Below, piece by piece: positions 11,771-25,600 of a stretch of 64,000 bases of DNA. A program made the position numbers and the translations under genes. The notes under the pieces are model-generated. The model was not told the origin of the DNA and did no database searches. It saw nothing but the letters and a program-made list of their open reading frames with translations. This stretch comes from Trema orientale (lineage: Eukaryota; Streptophyta; Magnoliopsida; Rosales; Cannabaceae), in contig JXTC01000254.1 in the NCBI GenBank assembly GCA_002914845.1, positions 365,171 to 429,170 of the forward strand, given 5' to 3'. Numbering within the stretch: the stretch's first letter is position 1; the number at the start of each line of letters is the position of its first letter.

Positions 11771-14700
11771 ATGCTGGGCGGTACGGTATCGAGATGGTAC
11801 AGAGCAGGTGAGCTTGTTTTTAAGCAAAGAAAGGGTTTCGCGGTTCTGTCGAATCGCATTGATGGCGTCTGTAAAAGCCATTCCAGTAGGACTGGTGACC
11901 GAGGAGGAGGACGACGATGCCTCGTTCACGGCAGCATCAGAAGCCGCTTCCATGGCCACCCAATTTTGCGCAGTTCTGGCCCAATTGCTGCGAGGGTTCC
12001 TCCTCCTCTGCCCAATAAAGTGTTTCCCCATATCAGTGGCTTCCTCTCTGATTCGCCTTCCTCTTTTGCTGTCCCTTATTCTCGATCAAAACCTGTTAGT
12101 CAATCTCTCTAACTCTACTACCCGTTACTCCTTTTTATTGGTATATACTTTATTGGTTGAACTGTATAATGCTTTGCGAACGATAGGGCTCGATTGTAGA
12201 TGGGCGCTCGTTGTTTTCCACATCTTCCGGTGATAGTAGTGATAACAAGAATGGAGCACCGTCTAAGAGCAAAGCTACCAGTGCTGTGGCCAAGGGACCG
12301 GCGGACCAACAAATTGCTGATGTTAAAATCCTCCGAACTCTCGCCAGTTACTTGTGGATGAAGGATAACCCCGAGTTCCGTTGGAGGGTCATTGCTGCCT
12401 TGGGATTTTTGGTTGGCGCCAAGGTCAGTTATAGTCAATCTTAGGAGTTATATTACAGTCCAATTGAGGCCTTTTGCTGTTGTTTCATATGTACTTACCT
12501 GGTTTTTCGTCTGGGGCGAAGTGTGGCGTCTTATACTGCTCTCTTTGAATTTCAGGTTGTAAATGTTCAGGTGCCTTTCCTCTTTAAGCTCGCTGTGGAC
12601 TGGTTAACCACTGCAACGGGTAATGCTAGTGCTCTTGCTTCCTTCACGACTGCGAATTCGACTTTGTTAGCTCTTTTTGCAACCCCAGCATCGGTTATGA
12701 TTGGATATGGGATTGCACGATCAGGATCTTCTGCTTTCAACGGTATACAAATGAAGTAAATGCTTGCTGCTACTAATGTTGAACTTCTCATCTTTTTGTT
12801 TTAACTTGTCTTGCAAGGGCCTTTTGATCTACTAATATCTTTCCATGTTTTTGGTTGCATTCTGCGTTCCTCGAAACTAAATTGAACTGTATTCTGGCAG
12901 AGCTGCGGACTGCTGTGTTTTCTAAGGTTGCTCTTCGTACAATTCGATCAGTATCTAGGAAGGTATGACTCTTCATAAAATCTTTCCACAACCACCCACC
13001 TTTCCCTTGTTTCATGCTAGTGTCCAATTGCTCTGACCCTTAGCTGGGTCATATCCGGAACTGTTCTGTTTCACACATATTTGTATCTATCTTGCAGGTC
13101 TTTTCACATTTGCACGACCTTGACCTCCGATATCATCTAAGGTATTACTTATGGTGCAGAGAAAACTTTCCACGCAGATGCACTTTAACTTGTGCTTGAA
13201 ACAATAAATGCCCAAAAAAAAAAAAAAAAAAAACACGAAAACTGAAGGGATCAATCACAAACTGCATGTGGCCCATAATTTGGGAACAGAGAATTCAAAG
13301 AGAATGATAAAGCAGTGTTGTAGTCACCACATATTTTTCCCCACTAGTTATTTAAATAATAGAATTTGCTCGCAGGAGCTAGTTTAAAGCTTCTTTGTTT
13401 TTGATTTGTTCCTCTTGTGACTACTAAACATGTAGTCGAGAAACAGGTGCACTAAATAGAATAATAGATCGTGGTAGCCGTGCAATAAATTTTATTCTCT
13501 CATCCATGGTGTTCAATGTTGTACCCACCATCTTAGAGGTATTGCTTTTTATCTGAACTTTTTCTTTTTGAGCTATTTGGCATGTATGAGAAGAGCTAGA
13601 GTCTGTAAATTGGGTAATGGGTTTGGACATTCGGTAAGAAAAGGTCTTCAATATTGGGCTTATTTTGTAAAAGTAACATGTTCAACCTGCTTTTTGGTTT
13701 TTTCTTACTTGAAAGGTTTAACAGATTTAACATGCATACTTCCAGATATCTATGGTTTCAGGTATACTAGCTTACAAATTTGGAGCACCTTTTGCATGGA
13801 TCACATCACTCTCAGTTGTTGCATATGTGATGTTTACATTGACTGTAACGCAGGTATTATATCACCTCCTAGTTCGTTCTTCATGCATCTATAAGGTTTA
13901 AGATATTAATTGGTGCATCTTATTTGCTATTCATATTTTTTCAACTCGTGTTTTTAAGTTGTTTTAATCCACTGTGCTAAGCATCTAGTTCGGGTTTTAA
14001 ATTGACAGATTATTGAGCCATTTAGTCCTTTCAGTTCCCTATTTTCTTGATGCAGAACAAGAGTGAGAATTTAGAAGAGAGAAGAGAAAGAGAGGGAGAT
14101 TTAGAAAGAAGAAGATATAACTTTAGAGAAAGAATAAAAATACTTAGAGAGAGAATTTCATAATAGTTTGTATTACAGTAATCAAGTCATAAAAAGTATT
14201 ACAGTAATCAAGTCATAAAAATGATGAACATAGAGACGCTTCTTTATAGATAAACTCTTGAACAAAACAAGGAAAGTAACAAGTTCTAGAAACAATCATA
14301 AAAGGGAAATATTTAAATAGTTACTCAAAATTAAATAAAACATTATATAAAAAGTTATAATATTAATCTTATAATCTTAAAATACTCTAATTAATAATAA
14401 TAATAATATGGATTCCTACTTTATCTTATTCATATTCCTATATGGCTTCCTACTCTATCTTATTCATATTCCTTATCAGTTGTATTGTAGCCTGATTTTC
14501 TGTGGATTTATTGAATGCTGTCCTTGTTTTTACAGTGGAGGACTAAGTTTAGGAAGGCCATGAATAAAGCTGATAATGATGCAAGTACGAGGGCAATAGA
14601 CTCACTTATTAATTATGAGGTGAAGCTTTGATGTATCTTATGTGGTTGTTGTTCTCTTTATGCTAACTGGATGCTGTTTTCATTTGTCGCATATTCTCAT

Positions 14701-17700
14701 CTGATATCACTTTTTCTGCCTGTTTCTTTGCAGACTGTTAAATATTTTAATAATGAAGCTTTTGAAGCTGATAAATATGATGAGTACTTAAAGAGTAAGT
14801 TTTTTATGTGTTCTCTTGTCTCATATACAATTATCATTACAGAACTAACTTGATTAATCAAATCAGAACATTAATGAGTTTGTTACATGAAATCTGCACG
14901 AACTGATGAAAATAGATTTGTACTGTATGAAGTTGAATTTGGGATCTAGCATGTTTTTGGTTCTAGAATGTAGATCTTTATGACCTTTTTATGACTTGTT
15001 TCATGGTTGCTAACCATTGATTCTGTAGTTATGTTTTTGCACACAGTGCTTTGAATCTTGTCAGAATTGTGCGCTCTTTGAGTAGAATTGTGAAGATCTA
15101 GCATAACAACTGTCTAAAATCATAGGAGCTGCTTCTGCTGCTGATGTTGATAATTTTCTTTGTAACAGAGTATGAAGATGCTGCTTTAAAAACACAACGC
15201 AGTCTTGCCTTTTTAAACTTTGGCCAAAATGTTATATTTAGCACAGCTCTTTCAACGGCTATGGTGTTGTGCTCACATGGTATTATGAGTGGTAATATGA
15301 CAGTTGGTGACTTGGTAAGTTATCCTCATGATAGGTCATTTCTATATGAAGCTTGGATTTTGCATCGTGATTTTGTGATGGTCTTTACAAAATTATGGAT
15401 GAAAAATCAAATGTAGGTCATGGTGAATGGACTTCTCTTCCAGCTGTCACTTCCACTCAATTTCCTTGGCAGTGTTTATCGTGAGACTGTACAGAGTCTT
15501 GTTGACATGAAATCCATGTTTCAGTTACTGGAGGTAATTTTGATGGAACTTTTCAGTTCTGTTGCATTTTTAGTTTCTCTGCTTATTACACACACGCACA
15601 CACACAGACAGAGATATAACAGTATGTCTCTGTCAATGTATTTGGACTTTCCATCTTTATCCACGTTAGTGCTCTTGAAATGTTGGAGAGCAATACTTTA
15701 TTGACATGAACTCCTTTAAAGCTGTTGATTTATGATTGAAAGTAAAATACCGTGAGGGATACTTTATTCCGATATATGAAATATTTATTGCCCATGATAA
15801 GTTTTTAGGCAGATAAGTTATTTGGCGTTTTTTCTTCTTCATATAGTGAATTTAAACTATGAAAATTCTTAGTTGGCACTTACTTCCTTTTGTGACTATG
15901 TATGCTCTTTTTTCGCTTCTATCTCAGGAGAGGGCAGAGATTAGAGATAAAGAAGATGCAAAGCCTCTGAAATTGGGTGGGGGGAGCATTCAGTTTGAGA
16001 ATGTACATTTCAGGTGTTCAATGCATTTCTTTGTCAATACCACTTTATCATTAAAACCAACACTGAACATCATAAAAATAACCAGTTATTGTTTATTGGC
16101 AGTATGATTGGGTATACATTTTAATTGTAAACAACTAGATGGTCATTAGTTGAATAGTTTTTTAGAAAACCTCCCAGCAAAGTTTCTCGTGATTTCATGA
16201 GACAATAGAAATCAGGCTAAGAAATCAGCTAAGTATGTATTGACTATTGTTGACTTTATTGATTATGAGTTTCGTAAGATGCAGTTCTGAAGCTTGGAGT
16301 CGTAGAATACTTTCGCTTATAAAATTTTTTAAGGAACAGGGTAAAGGGGCTTGTTTGGAAGGAAAAAGAAATATTTAGGGTAGTTTTAGGAACCACAGAT
16401 GATTTTGCTATTGTAGTTTGTCTGAAGAAGTTATTAGGATCTATTGATTGTAGAATAAGTATGATAAGTGATCAACAATAATTCCAAGCCCAAAAAGAAT
16501 ATACGAGAAGGGATCTGTAGAAGAAAATTAGTGTTTTCTCAAAAGCATGAATAATACTGCCAAAGTATGCACAGTAGTGAGACATTTAAATATAGAGAAA
16601 AGAGGTGATAAAGTGAAGGAAAGAGGTGCCTCTAATGACATATAATAATATATATAATTACACACACATAAGCTAACGTAAAATTACATATCTAATTTGG
16701 ACTTAAAATTTCTAGCAAAATATATACAGGTGGAGTTTTCAATCAGTCATTTCATTTTTGCTCTATGGATGGGTAAGTTTGAACAAGTTGAAAATGACTT
16801 GTTATAGCAAGTCAATATCACTTATTTCCATTCCATTAATTAATGTTGATTCAAACTTAAATATCTCTCTCTCTTATTTATTTCATTTTTGTATCTTTCC
16901 TTTTCTAATTTTAACTTTAAAGTTTAATTTTTAATTATCTTTTATCTGAAAATATTATGTAGTTCTCCAAGTACAATATTTAGCTTACCACCACAAACCC
17001 CACAACCCCCCCCGGCCCCTTTCCCCCCCCTCATTACAACCATTTTTTCACTTTACAAAAACTAAACTCTTAAGGTAGGTCATCGTTCATAACTTCTTAC
17101 TAATATGAATATGTAATATTTTATCTGTATAATGGAAAGGGATTGGAAAAAAGCTATTTTCTTTTTTTTTTTTTTTTAAGAAAAAGAACTCTAAACGAGA
17201 AACAATTTAAATTTTTTTACGTATTTGATTCCTTTTCTTTTTTTTTTTATTTTTTTATTTTTTATTTTACTTTTACCAGGAATTAATTTTAAAAATACGT
17301 AATTATTAATTAATATGAATCTATTAATGAAATGGAATTAAAAAAAAAAATCAGCAGGTGAAAAGCAGGTTGCCTACCACGTAAATTAATGAATAACCTT
17401 CTATAATTATATAAAAACCAAATACAATGGAAATTTTTGTTTCAATTACCTAATTAGTCATGACCGTTTGATCAAAATCAAATGATTCAATTTAGAGTAC
17501 CTATCAATGGGTAAATATATTGCGACACCCATTGAAGAAGTGGACGCGCACACACGTATATCAAACTCAATATCTCTGTTTATTCAATCATCTATGGACA
17601 AAATACTATGACAATCTATAGGCATTTTGAATGGAAGTATCAATGTAATGGAATTTTGCCCTTTTTCTTGTTTTGGCGGAGAGTTCTTACATGTCTTCTT

Positions 17701-20337
17701 GTTGGCTTTGTGTGCTATTTGATCCCTAATGCTCGTGATGTACCTCATCTTCCTCCGCTAAAACAGCTACTTGCCAGAGAGAAAGATTCTCGATGATATA
17801 TCTTTCGTTGTACCAGCTGGAAAGAGTGTGGCCATTGTAGGAACTAGTGGCAGTGGTGAGGCTTCAGTGTTAAAGAATCTTCACTTTTATTACAAGCTAT
17901 CCACTCCTACATTAAATTCTCAAGTCTTTGCATTATTATTAATTTAGTAAACTGGATCTGCTTGCAGGGAAGTCAACCATTTTGAGATTAATCTTCAGGT
18001 TTTTTGACACCGATTCTGGAAGTGTAAGAACTGCTTCTGGTCTCTGCACTCGTTTACTGTTATCACCAGATGAGCCTAATTTTTTAAGCCGTCTGCATCA
18101 TTGTATATTGATGCACTTCTTGTATATATTTGTCCAATTCATGGTCTGCCCATGTGTTTATACTCATAATTGTTCTTGGACAGATAAGAATAGATGGTCA
18201 AGACATTAGGGATGTAACACTAGAGAGTCTAAGGAAGTCGATTGGTGTTGTGCCTCAAGATACGGTAGGGTCAATCAAGCATCTTTCTCTCTTTTTATGA
18301 ATGAGATATTCTGCTGGGATCTTACTAGTTGCTATATTATAAACCTAGTGGTTATGCTTCATGCACAGGTACTTTTCAATGATACTATATTTCACAACAT
18401 TCGTTATGGTCGCCTTTCAGCAACAGAGGAGGAGGTATATCATCAGCTAGTATTATTTCTACTAATTTTTTTTTTTTAATATGTTGTTTATGTTGTTAAC
18501 GATGAATTTACTAGGATATTACCTAAATCTTTTTCCTAATGGCTCTTTTCTAACAGGTGTATGATGCTGCCCGACGTGCAGCTATACATGATACTATCAT
18601 GAATTTCCCTGAGAAGTATTCTACCATTGTAGGAGAACGAGGGCTCAAGGTGAGACCATAATGTAGTATATTTTTCCTGAGTAGTCATGGCATTACCATA
18701 CCTCGTTAAGGATGGGGTGGGCATTGAGTCTAATGTGTACCTGGTGTAAAGTTTATAAAGAACATTCCATGTTTTGAACACTTTATTAAACTTAAACTCA
18801 AAAGAGAAGGTTATATGCGACCGCATGGCTATGTTTGGTAGAAGGGGAAAGTGGGAGAAAAGAAAAGGATGGAGAGAAAGTTGGAGAGAAAATGGAAATG
18901 CTGGTGTTTGGTAGGAAAGAAAAGATGAGGGAAAGGAAAACTGGAGGAAAAAAATGTATGTGGGTCCTACTAGTTTTTATCCTCTTCAACTCGGAGAGAG
19001 AAGTGGGGAGAAGAAGTTATACACATATTATGAATAGACATATAGACATTTTCCCTCAATGTCAAAGCAAACTAACATATAAAAAATGTGACTTTTGTAA
19101 TTTCATATGTTATTATTTTCTTTCTTTCGTGAATACCTAACAACCTAGAGAAAAGACACTTTCCTTTCCATCCTACATAGTTTATCTTCCTCCTATTCTT
19201 TTTTTCTTCTCTCCCATTTTCTTTCCTCTATCAAACACGGCATTATAATTTGGTAAACTTGCTAATTTTTTTGTCTAAAATCCTATACACTATACTGGAG
19301 TCTTATCCATTTCGATATGGAACTTCTATAGTAGATAAGACTGTGGTGAAGTTATCACAATAGACATTTATGCATAACTTCCATTATATGATCAGTGTGT
19401 TTGATGTATCTTTAAAGTTTCCTAACAATTTTATGACCAGAAATTTCTTAATGGACAAACAAGAGAGTTTACTTGTTAATGCTTTCAGTAGTCTTGAATA
19501 ATGATTATGTTTTCTGTACAGTTAAGTGGTGGTGAAAAGCAGCGTGTGGCCCTAGCTCGTGCATTTTTGAAAGCACCTCCAATTCTGTAACATTCTGTTA
19601 CTCCCTACTCAATTAATTCTTGTATTATATACGTACAAAAACAAATAGGGACCACAATGTTACACTTGCTATAGATGGCTAATGAGGCAAATTTATGTTA
19701 CATATTGATGGATCTCTCTCATCTGATCTTTTTTCAGCCCGTTTTATTGTTGTCTTTTCTCATACGGCCATCAAGATAATACCTTTTTTTTTTCCCCTCC
19801 CCCAACAATATACTTGGGTTATTCACTCTATTAATCAAGTTTATATTTATTTCTATAACCCATCCCTCCACCATATTGGAAAATGGATATTAGTTCTACT
19901 AAGTAGACAAGCAATAGAATGGTCTTCTGTTATCAGTTATTGTCGTGTAGGGGAAAAATGTAGATAGCATTTTAACTTTTTCATTACACGAAGTATATGA
20001 ATTCTGTTTTATTGGGTATCTTTTAGGTTGTGTGATGAAGCTACAAGTGCACTGGACAGCACAACAGAGGCAGAAATATTAAGTGCATTAAAGTCCCTAG
20101 CGAATAATCGAACATCAATCTTCATAGCTCACAGGCTGACCACTGCAATGCAGTGCGATGAGGTCTGCATTTTTTTTCTTTCTTCTTTTCAAGAAAGGTG
20201 GCACTTATAGTTCTGAAGTTCAATGGTCCAATGAAATTCCTCGAATTTGCTCTTTTACCTCCGTTTACTGCATTATATATTTAGTATCATTGATGTTTTT
20301 TGTGTCTGTCTATAATTAAGATATATATCTCTGTATA

Positions 20338-20368
<31 letters not shown>

Positions 20369-20942
20369 TGAGAGGAGAGATAATTAGTATAATTGATGTC
20401 GACCATGCTCAGTTGAACTTGAGTTGTCTGCATATCAACAACGTTGACTGACTTGTTATCCAAGTTTTCGTGTCCTACTTAGTGTAACTAGTAAGCGTTA
20501 CAAGAAAGAAATTCCCAAAATATGATGGAACCAAACAAAATAATGATAGAAGATAGAAAAAGAGTATAAACAAGCGTAAAAGCTTTTCAGTATATTTGCC
20601 CAGTGGATACAATTTGCTCATGGTAAAACTTGGTATGGATTCGATGATACTTCTAGAACGAATGGTCCAGCATTCAATGCAGGTTGAAGCATGTTGTAGT
20701 TCTGGTTTTCTTTTCTTTTTGACTCGATTCCACAATTTCAGTTATATCATTTACATGTTGCGGTGCTCATTCCTTGTTTCTCTTCACTGATGATGCAGAT
20801 AATAGTTCTTGAGAATGGGAAGGTGGTTGAACAAGGACCCCATGAAATTCTGTTGTCTAAGGCGGGAAGATATGCGCAGCTCTGGGGACAGCAGAATAAT
20901 ACAGTGGATGTGCTTGATTCTGCAGTCAAATTGAGAGCATGA
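11771..20942 (+). CDS. ABCB25: ABCB25/ATM3 mitochondrial half-size ABC transporter
   Basis: This is the plant orthologue of yeast Atm1. It sits in the mitochondrial inner membrane and exports a glutathione-linked sulfur species needed for cytosolic Fe-S assembly and Mo-cofactor synthesis. Twenty exons: 11771-12094, 12187-12423, 12556-12742, 12901-12962, 13098-13141, 13436-13538, 13746-13853, 14536-14619, 14734-14794, 15169-15314, 15417-15533, 15928-16013, 17767-17855, 17968-18023, 18184-18264, 18369-18434, 18557-18649, 19522-19586, 20027-20162 and 20799-20942. They total 2289 nt (762 aa). Residues 1-110 are a basic, Ser/Arg-rich presequence; the six-helix membrane domain is about 150-470. In the NBD, Walker A is GTSGSGKS (545-552), the signature LSGGEKQR begins at 649, Walker B is ILLCDEA (669-675) and the H-loop His is 705. 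I chose the ATG at 11771; an upstream in-frame GTG (11708) is unlikely in a plant. Exon 1 is the least certain exon. Confidence 0.95.
14048..14478 (+). repeat. interspersed repeat (LTR-like, TGATG..ATCA) in ABCB25 intron 7
   Basis: This block starts TGATGCAGAAC and ends CCTTATCA. It aligns along its length with 24104-24467, in the same orientation. Shared segments include GAATTTCATAATAGTTT, CTTATAGATAA-CTCTTGAACAAAA and TTATCTTATTCATATTCC. This copy carries internal tandem duplications at about 14170-14220 (AGTAATCAAGTCATAAAAA) and 14412-14472. The TG..CA ends suggest a solo LTR or short non-autonomous element, but no target-site duplication is seen. Confidence 0.7.
16014..17766 (+). other. 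long intron 12 of ABCB25
   Basis: This 1753-bp intron separates the exon ending in the NBD entry (VHFR/S) from the exon containing SYLPERKIL. It is low-complexity and AT-rich, with a C-rich tract at about 17003-17031 and several T-runs around 17160-17270. I find no coding sequence and no clear terminal inverted repeats, though its size suggests one or more degraded insertions. Confidence 0.5.
18827..19241. mobile_element. MITE with terminal inverted repeats in ABCB25 intron 17
   Basis: The left end GGCTATGTTTGGTAGAAGG and the reverse complement of the right end (GCCGTGTTTGATAGAGG) form a purine-rich inverted repeat. It extends about 40 bp with mismatches through GGGAGAAAAGAAAA-like sequence. 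The element is about 415 bp and has no coding capacity. No certain target-site duplication was found, so the superfamily is not assigned. Confidence 0.65.
20341..20368. repeat. (TG)n microsatellite in ABCB25 intron 19
   Basis: An uninterrupted TG/GT dinucleotide run of about 14 units is visible inside the last intron of the gene. Confidence 0.95.
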
Positions 20943-22669
20943 TGGTCACTTCCCTCTCTGTATTATCTTCATCCTGAATAAGAATGAAAAAATGGAATTC
21001 AGGAAGTTACTTTGTTTGTATAAACAAGTGAATGAGTATAGCCACCTGTGTTATCACTTTTCGGTTAATTTAAGCTGATAGATGTAGAGGCTGCACTTTA
21101 GGTGAAGAATGTCATTTTTTTTTTTTTTTTCACATTTCAAACTTAGAATGGAATTCCCAGTTTTGCTTCAATCATATTTGCGAGAATACAAGTGGTCTTC
21201 ATACATGGTCAAGAAGCAGTAAGCTCTGTACTTTTGGCCACTATGTAAATTGAGTGATAGTTTTGGCTTTGAATGTGTTTTATGTTCTCCAGACTCAAAA
21301 CCATATTTCAAATAAATTTCATATCTTGAGTAGGATTTTCTTACCTTATGTGTTACTTTTTTCCCTTTTTGTTCAAATGTGGTTGTGGGAATATTTTGAG
21401 CCTACCTGAGGATTTTTGTCTTATTGATAACGACAGTACCAGGTGTGTTGGCATTTTCTGAAACGTGGCATGACAATTTTTTGTCGAACCAATTGGAAGT
21501 CATCGGCACTTTTCGCCGGAGAAACCAATTTTTGTACAGTTGTCAAATTAATTGTTGCATGTAACGCCAAGTCCACCACCGACAGAATCACCTAGCCTTA
21601 AGATTTAAAGACTGAAAATTACTCATCTTTGAGTTAATTCTTGAGAATGCCTTGAATGTTCATGTTAGCGTTGATATCTCCGTAAAAAGGAGAAGTAAAA
21701 GGTAGATTTTTTTCCAATTCTAACAGAGATTATACCATTGAGAGAGTGAGCAATTTCCATTTCATAGTTGTGTAGTAGATAAATTTGATCTGATAATTTT
21801 TCCTCTTTTGTGTTTTTCTAGTACACGAAAATCTGTATTCGCCAACAAGAAAGCTCTGCCAAACAGGTTTTTCCTCTATTGCTTGCTAGGCGATCTTCTT
21901 TCCGCAGAATCTGTAAGGTGCATTTTACATTTGTCTTTATTTCTTAGCAGATTTTAGTTCTATTTAGCTTTTTGTTTTCATTTCTCCTTTTACTTTACTT
22001 TTTGCAACAATGGTGAATTCATGCTTACCTTCTGAAGAGAAGGAAAAAAACTACCAGAAGAGTAACATGTTTATAAGTAATGAAGAGACTGTCATACGGT
22101 GCTGTCCTTCACATCAGCCCCCAAAATCTGCATTTTTTTCCCCATTTGTTTATATCTCACCATAGGGCTACGTTATGGCATACGATCCAATTTAGAAAAC
22201 AGTGTGTTACTCTGCTGTCCTATATGTGGATATTACCATTGTCTTCTTTCTTCCAAAGAAAATAAGGCCTGATTTTATAACCAGAGTATCTGCATTATAT
22301 GGTAGATTATTATTAATGTTTTAAGCAAAAGCATACAACATGAGCAATAAATTGGTAGGCATAACCGTGGGGGTTACAACTGAAAATTGCATGCGCACTG
22401 CACAGAAGTACCTTTTGTCTGTTTTCTCTTTTTCTCAATTGTCAACAACCAAAAGGGCATTTCTCGAATTTGTCTCTATTTTTCTCCTCATTGAAGGAAA
22501 GACTTGATTTTCTTCCTTTATTTATTTCAGTTTCTTTTTCCATCTTTTGTCTTTTGGGTTTTTGAAATGGGGCCTGTACATGTAACTGATGTTGTTAGCC
22601 AGAGTAGGTAACTTGAATTTTTGAAATTTTTGTACTAATAGTAATATGTGAAAATAAATACAGGGGAAA
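20943..22669. promoter_or_regulatory. ABCB25 3' region and bromodomain-gene upstream region
   Basis: The left part holds the ABCB25 3' UTR; AATAAA at about 21311 is a possible poly(A) signal. The right part is the promoter and leader of the bromodomain gene. A 5'-UTR intron is possible: a donor-like AAG|GTGCAT near 21917 and an acceptor TACAG| at 22663, six bases before the ATG. No other gene is seen; open frames here are short and unrecognised. Confidence 0.4.
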
Positions 22670-25600
22670 ATGTCTAAGGAAGGAGAAGTAGCGGTAGCTG
22701 GGCAGAGAAGAAAAAGTGCTCGAATTTTAGCACTGGAGGAGGAGAAGAAGGAAAAACAGAGACGCAACTTAAGTGCCATTGCCAACAACAACAATATCAG
22801 CAATGCCGGCCTTTCTGGGAATGGTTCCTTTGGGTGTCAGCAGCAGCTGCATCATGGTCTTGCACTCTCAAGTACAACTATGGCACCCACTCCTCCGCTC
22901 AAGCGCGGGCGCAAGCAGAAACGACTTGAAGACCTTGTCTTGTCTTCTCTTGCCCAAAATTCGTTTCAAGAGGTCCTTTTCTTTCTTGCTTTATGCTTAC
23001 TCTGAATACTTACTGTTGGAGTCATGCTTGGTGGCAATAGCAGTTTGTTAGTCTAAATTAGATCGAGTAGCCCAATGCAGCATGAGTTTTGAACATAGTA
23101 GTCAACCATTTTATGCCATAAGAAAATCCTTCTCTGCATCTTTTTCTCGTACATACTGACAGCTAATAGATTGGAGAACTGTTATATGTGCTCCTATAAG
23201 GGGCTTTCGGTATATATTCATGACTTTACTCTTTATTTATTTTGGATTTCATCATTCTTATTTTTTATAGTCCCTCCCTCTGCTTTATCATTTTCCTTTG
23301 TGTGTAGGGTGGAGAAAACACAAAAGATGGAAATACTTTAACCAGACATGGTGATTCTATTATCTTGCATTCCAATGGATTATTGTCTGCTTTTTTAAAA
23401 CCTTACCTACTATGATTTTTACCTATGTAATAACTCTAAGATTGTTTATATTGCCTAGATCAACAAGCGAATGGATTGCCATCCATACAGTGGATACCAG
23501 AAAAACGCATACTTGAGCTTGTCCTTGATATACTGCAAAGGTGCATACTTTTTCATGACAAATTCTCCCCAGTATTAGAAAAGAAAAAAGTCGGTCCAAC
23601 TTAAACATATATACTGCTCAAAACTTGAAGATTTTTTGAAAGTTCTTTATCATGTCATGATCCTAATGCAGGAGGGATACTCACAAAATATTTGCCCAGC
23701 CTGTTAACCCCAAAGAGGTTAGTTCTAGCTACTTGGATTCTAAATGCTTGGGCTATAGAGATTTTAATTAATTCCTCAAGTAGTACTTGTTTCTTTTCTT
23801 AAAAGGTGGAGACCTACTACACCATTATCAAAGAACCGATGGATTTTGGCACCATGAGGACCAAACTTCAGGAAGGAAAGTATACAAGCTTGGAAAAATT
23901 TGAGGTTCGACTCCTAAACTATCAATTATTCCTAATCTTATCACGTGCCTTTTCTATCTTATCTGTAAATTTTTTTTCATGGAAAGACATTTAAAAAGGG
24001 TTTCCATCCTTGTTGTTACCACTCCAATTATAGTACTGCTTAGTTTCAATAAATTGCAAACCATGCAAAAATTATGCATAGTAGATTGATTATCATTTGT
24101 AGGTGATGTAGAAGAAGAGTATGAATTGAGAAAGAGAAAGATTTTGGAGGAAGAAGAGAAGAATTAAGAGAAGATGAGAGAACTTTAGAGAGAATAAAAA
24201 TATTTATAGAGAATTTCATAATAGTTTATATTTCATTAATCCAGTCTTAAAAATAATGAACATAGATAAGCTTATTTATAGATAAGCTCTTGAACAAAAT
24301 AAGGAAACTAACAAGTTCTAGAGACAATAATTAAAAGAAAACATCAAACTAGTTACTTAAAATTAAGTAAAATCTAATGATTAAATAGACATAATTATAA
24401 TCCTAAAATACTCTAATAAATAATAATGATATAAATTCCTAATTTATCTTATTCATATTCCTCATCAATGGGCCTCAGCATGTGGTGAAAGAAGAGAATC
24501 TATATTCTGGTGGTAAACTACTTGGTATTTACCTATGAATCTTATATGAACCACATTAACTGACTGGTCATTTTTGTCAATCAACAGCACGATGTGTTTC
24601 TGATCTCCAGCAATGCAATGCACTTTAATTCATCGGCTACAATATACTATAAGGAGGTGGGCTCATTTATATTGAGCTTTGTGTTTTACCAGTTTTATGT
24701 GAACTTGTTTTAAGATCTTCTGTTTGTATAAATAATGCACTTGCATTGAGTTCTCCAGGCTCGTGGTATGCAAGAAGTAGCCCAAATGGTATTTCGTGCT
24801 CTCAGAACTGATCCATACAAACTCGAGTCACAATTAATCTCTTTGACAAGATCAGGACACCCCGGAAGGAGACCCCTAATAACTGAAGTCAGAGGTCCAC
24901 GTAGTAGACTTCCCAGACTTGGTGTTAAAATTGGTGCTTCACCACTTGGTAAGACTGCTGTCCCTTCAATGGCTCATCATCTCTCCATAAAAGGAAATTA
25001 ATAAGGAGATTCCTTCATCTTTGTGTGTATTTATAGACCATACTGATTTGGCTTCAATTCTCTCCCCTGAGCAGGACCAAGATATGGTGGGAACTCTAGT
25101 TCCTTAACAAAAAGGGGAACACCTCCAATTAATAGGCCTTGGATCCCTTTTTGCAGTGAATATGAATCACTGATCTCATCTGTCTATAGTGCTCACAAAA
25201 CACTAGTTCAAGTAAGTACTTACAGTTATCTTAACCAACAAACTTATTAGACTATTACATCAGCAATATGCTTGGGAATGCTTTTATTTTCAAAAGCGTT
25301 ATTCCGTACTTCATCCTCATCCTTTATTACCATAATTTCTTTTGTTGCTAATATAACAATTCTGATTCTTATCGGATTAATGAATCAAAACTTTCTTTTA
25401 ACTTGTGGCAATTATTGAGCATAGTTAATTCTTTTATGCTTTCACATAACATGATAGTCCTATCCATGCTTCTATATAACAGCTATATGTCTATAATTGT
25501 AGAACGATGACAATGAGGACTTTGGATACAAAAAAAGCCTTCTACTATTCGTTAAAAATTTGGGACCAACAGCCCGGAAGGTGGCAGCCAGAAAACTGAT

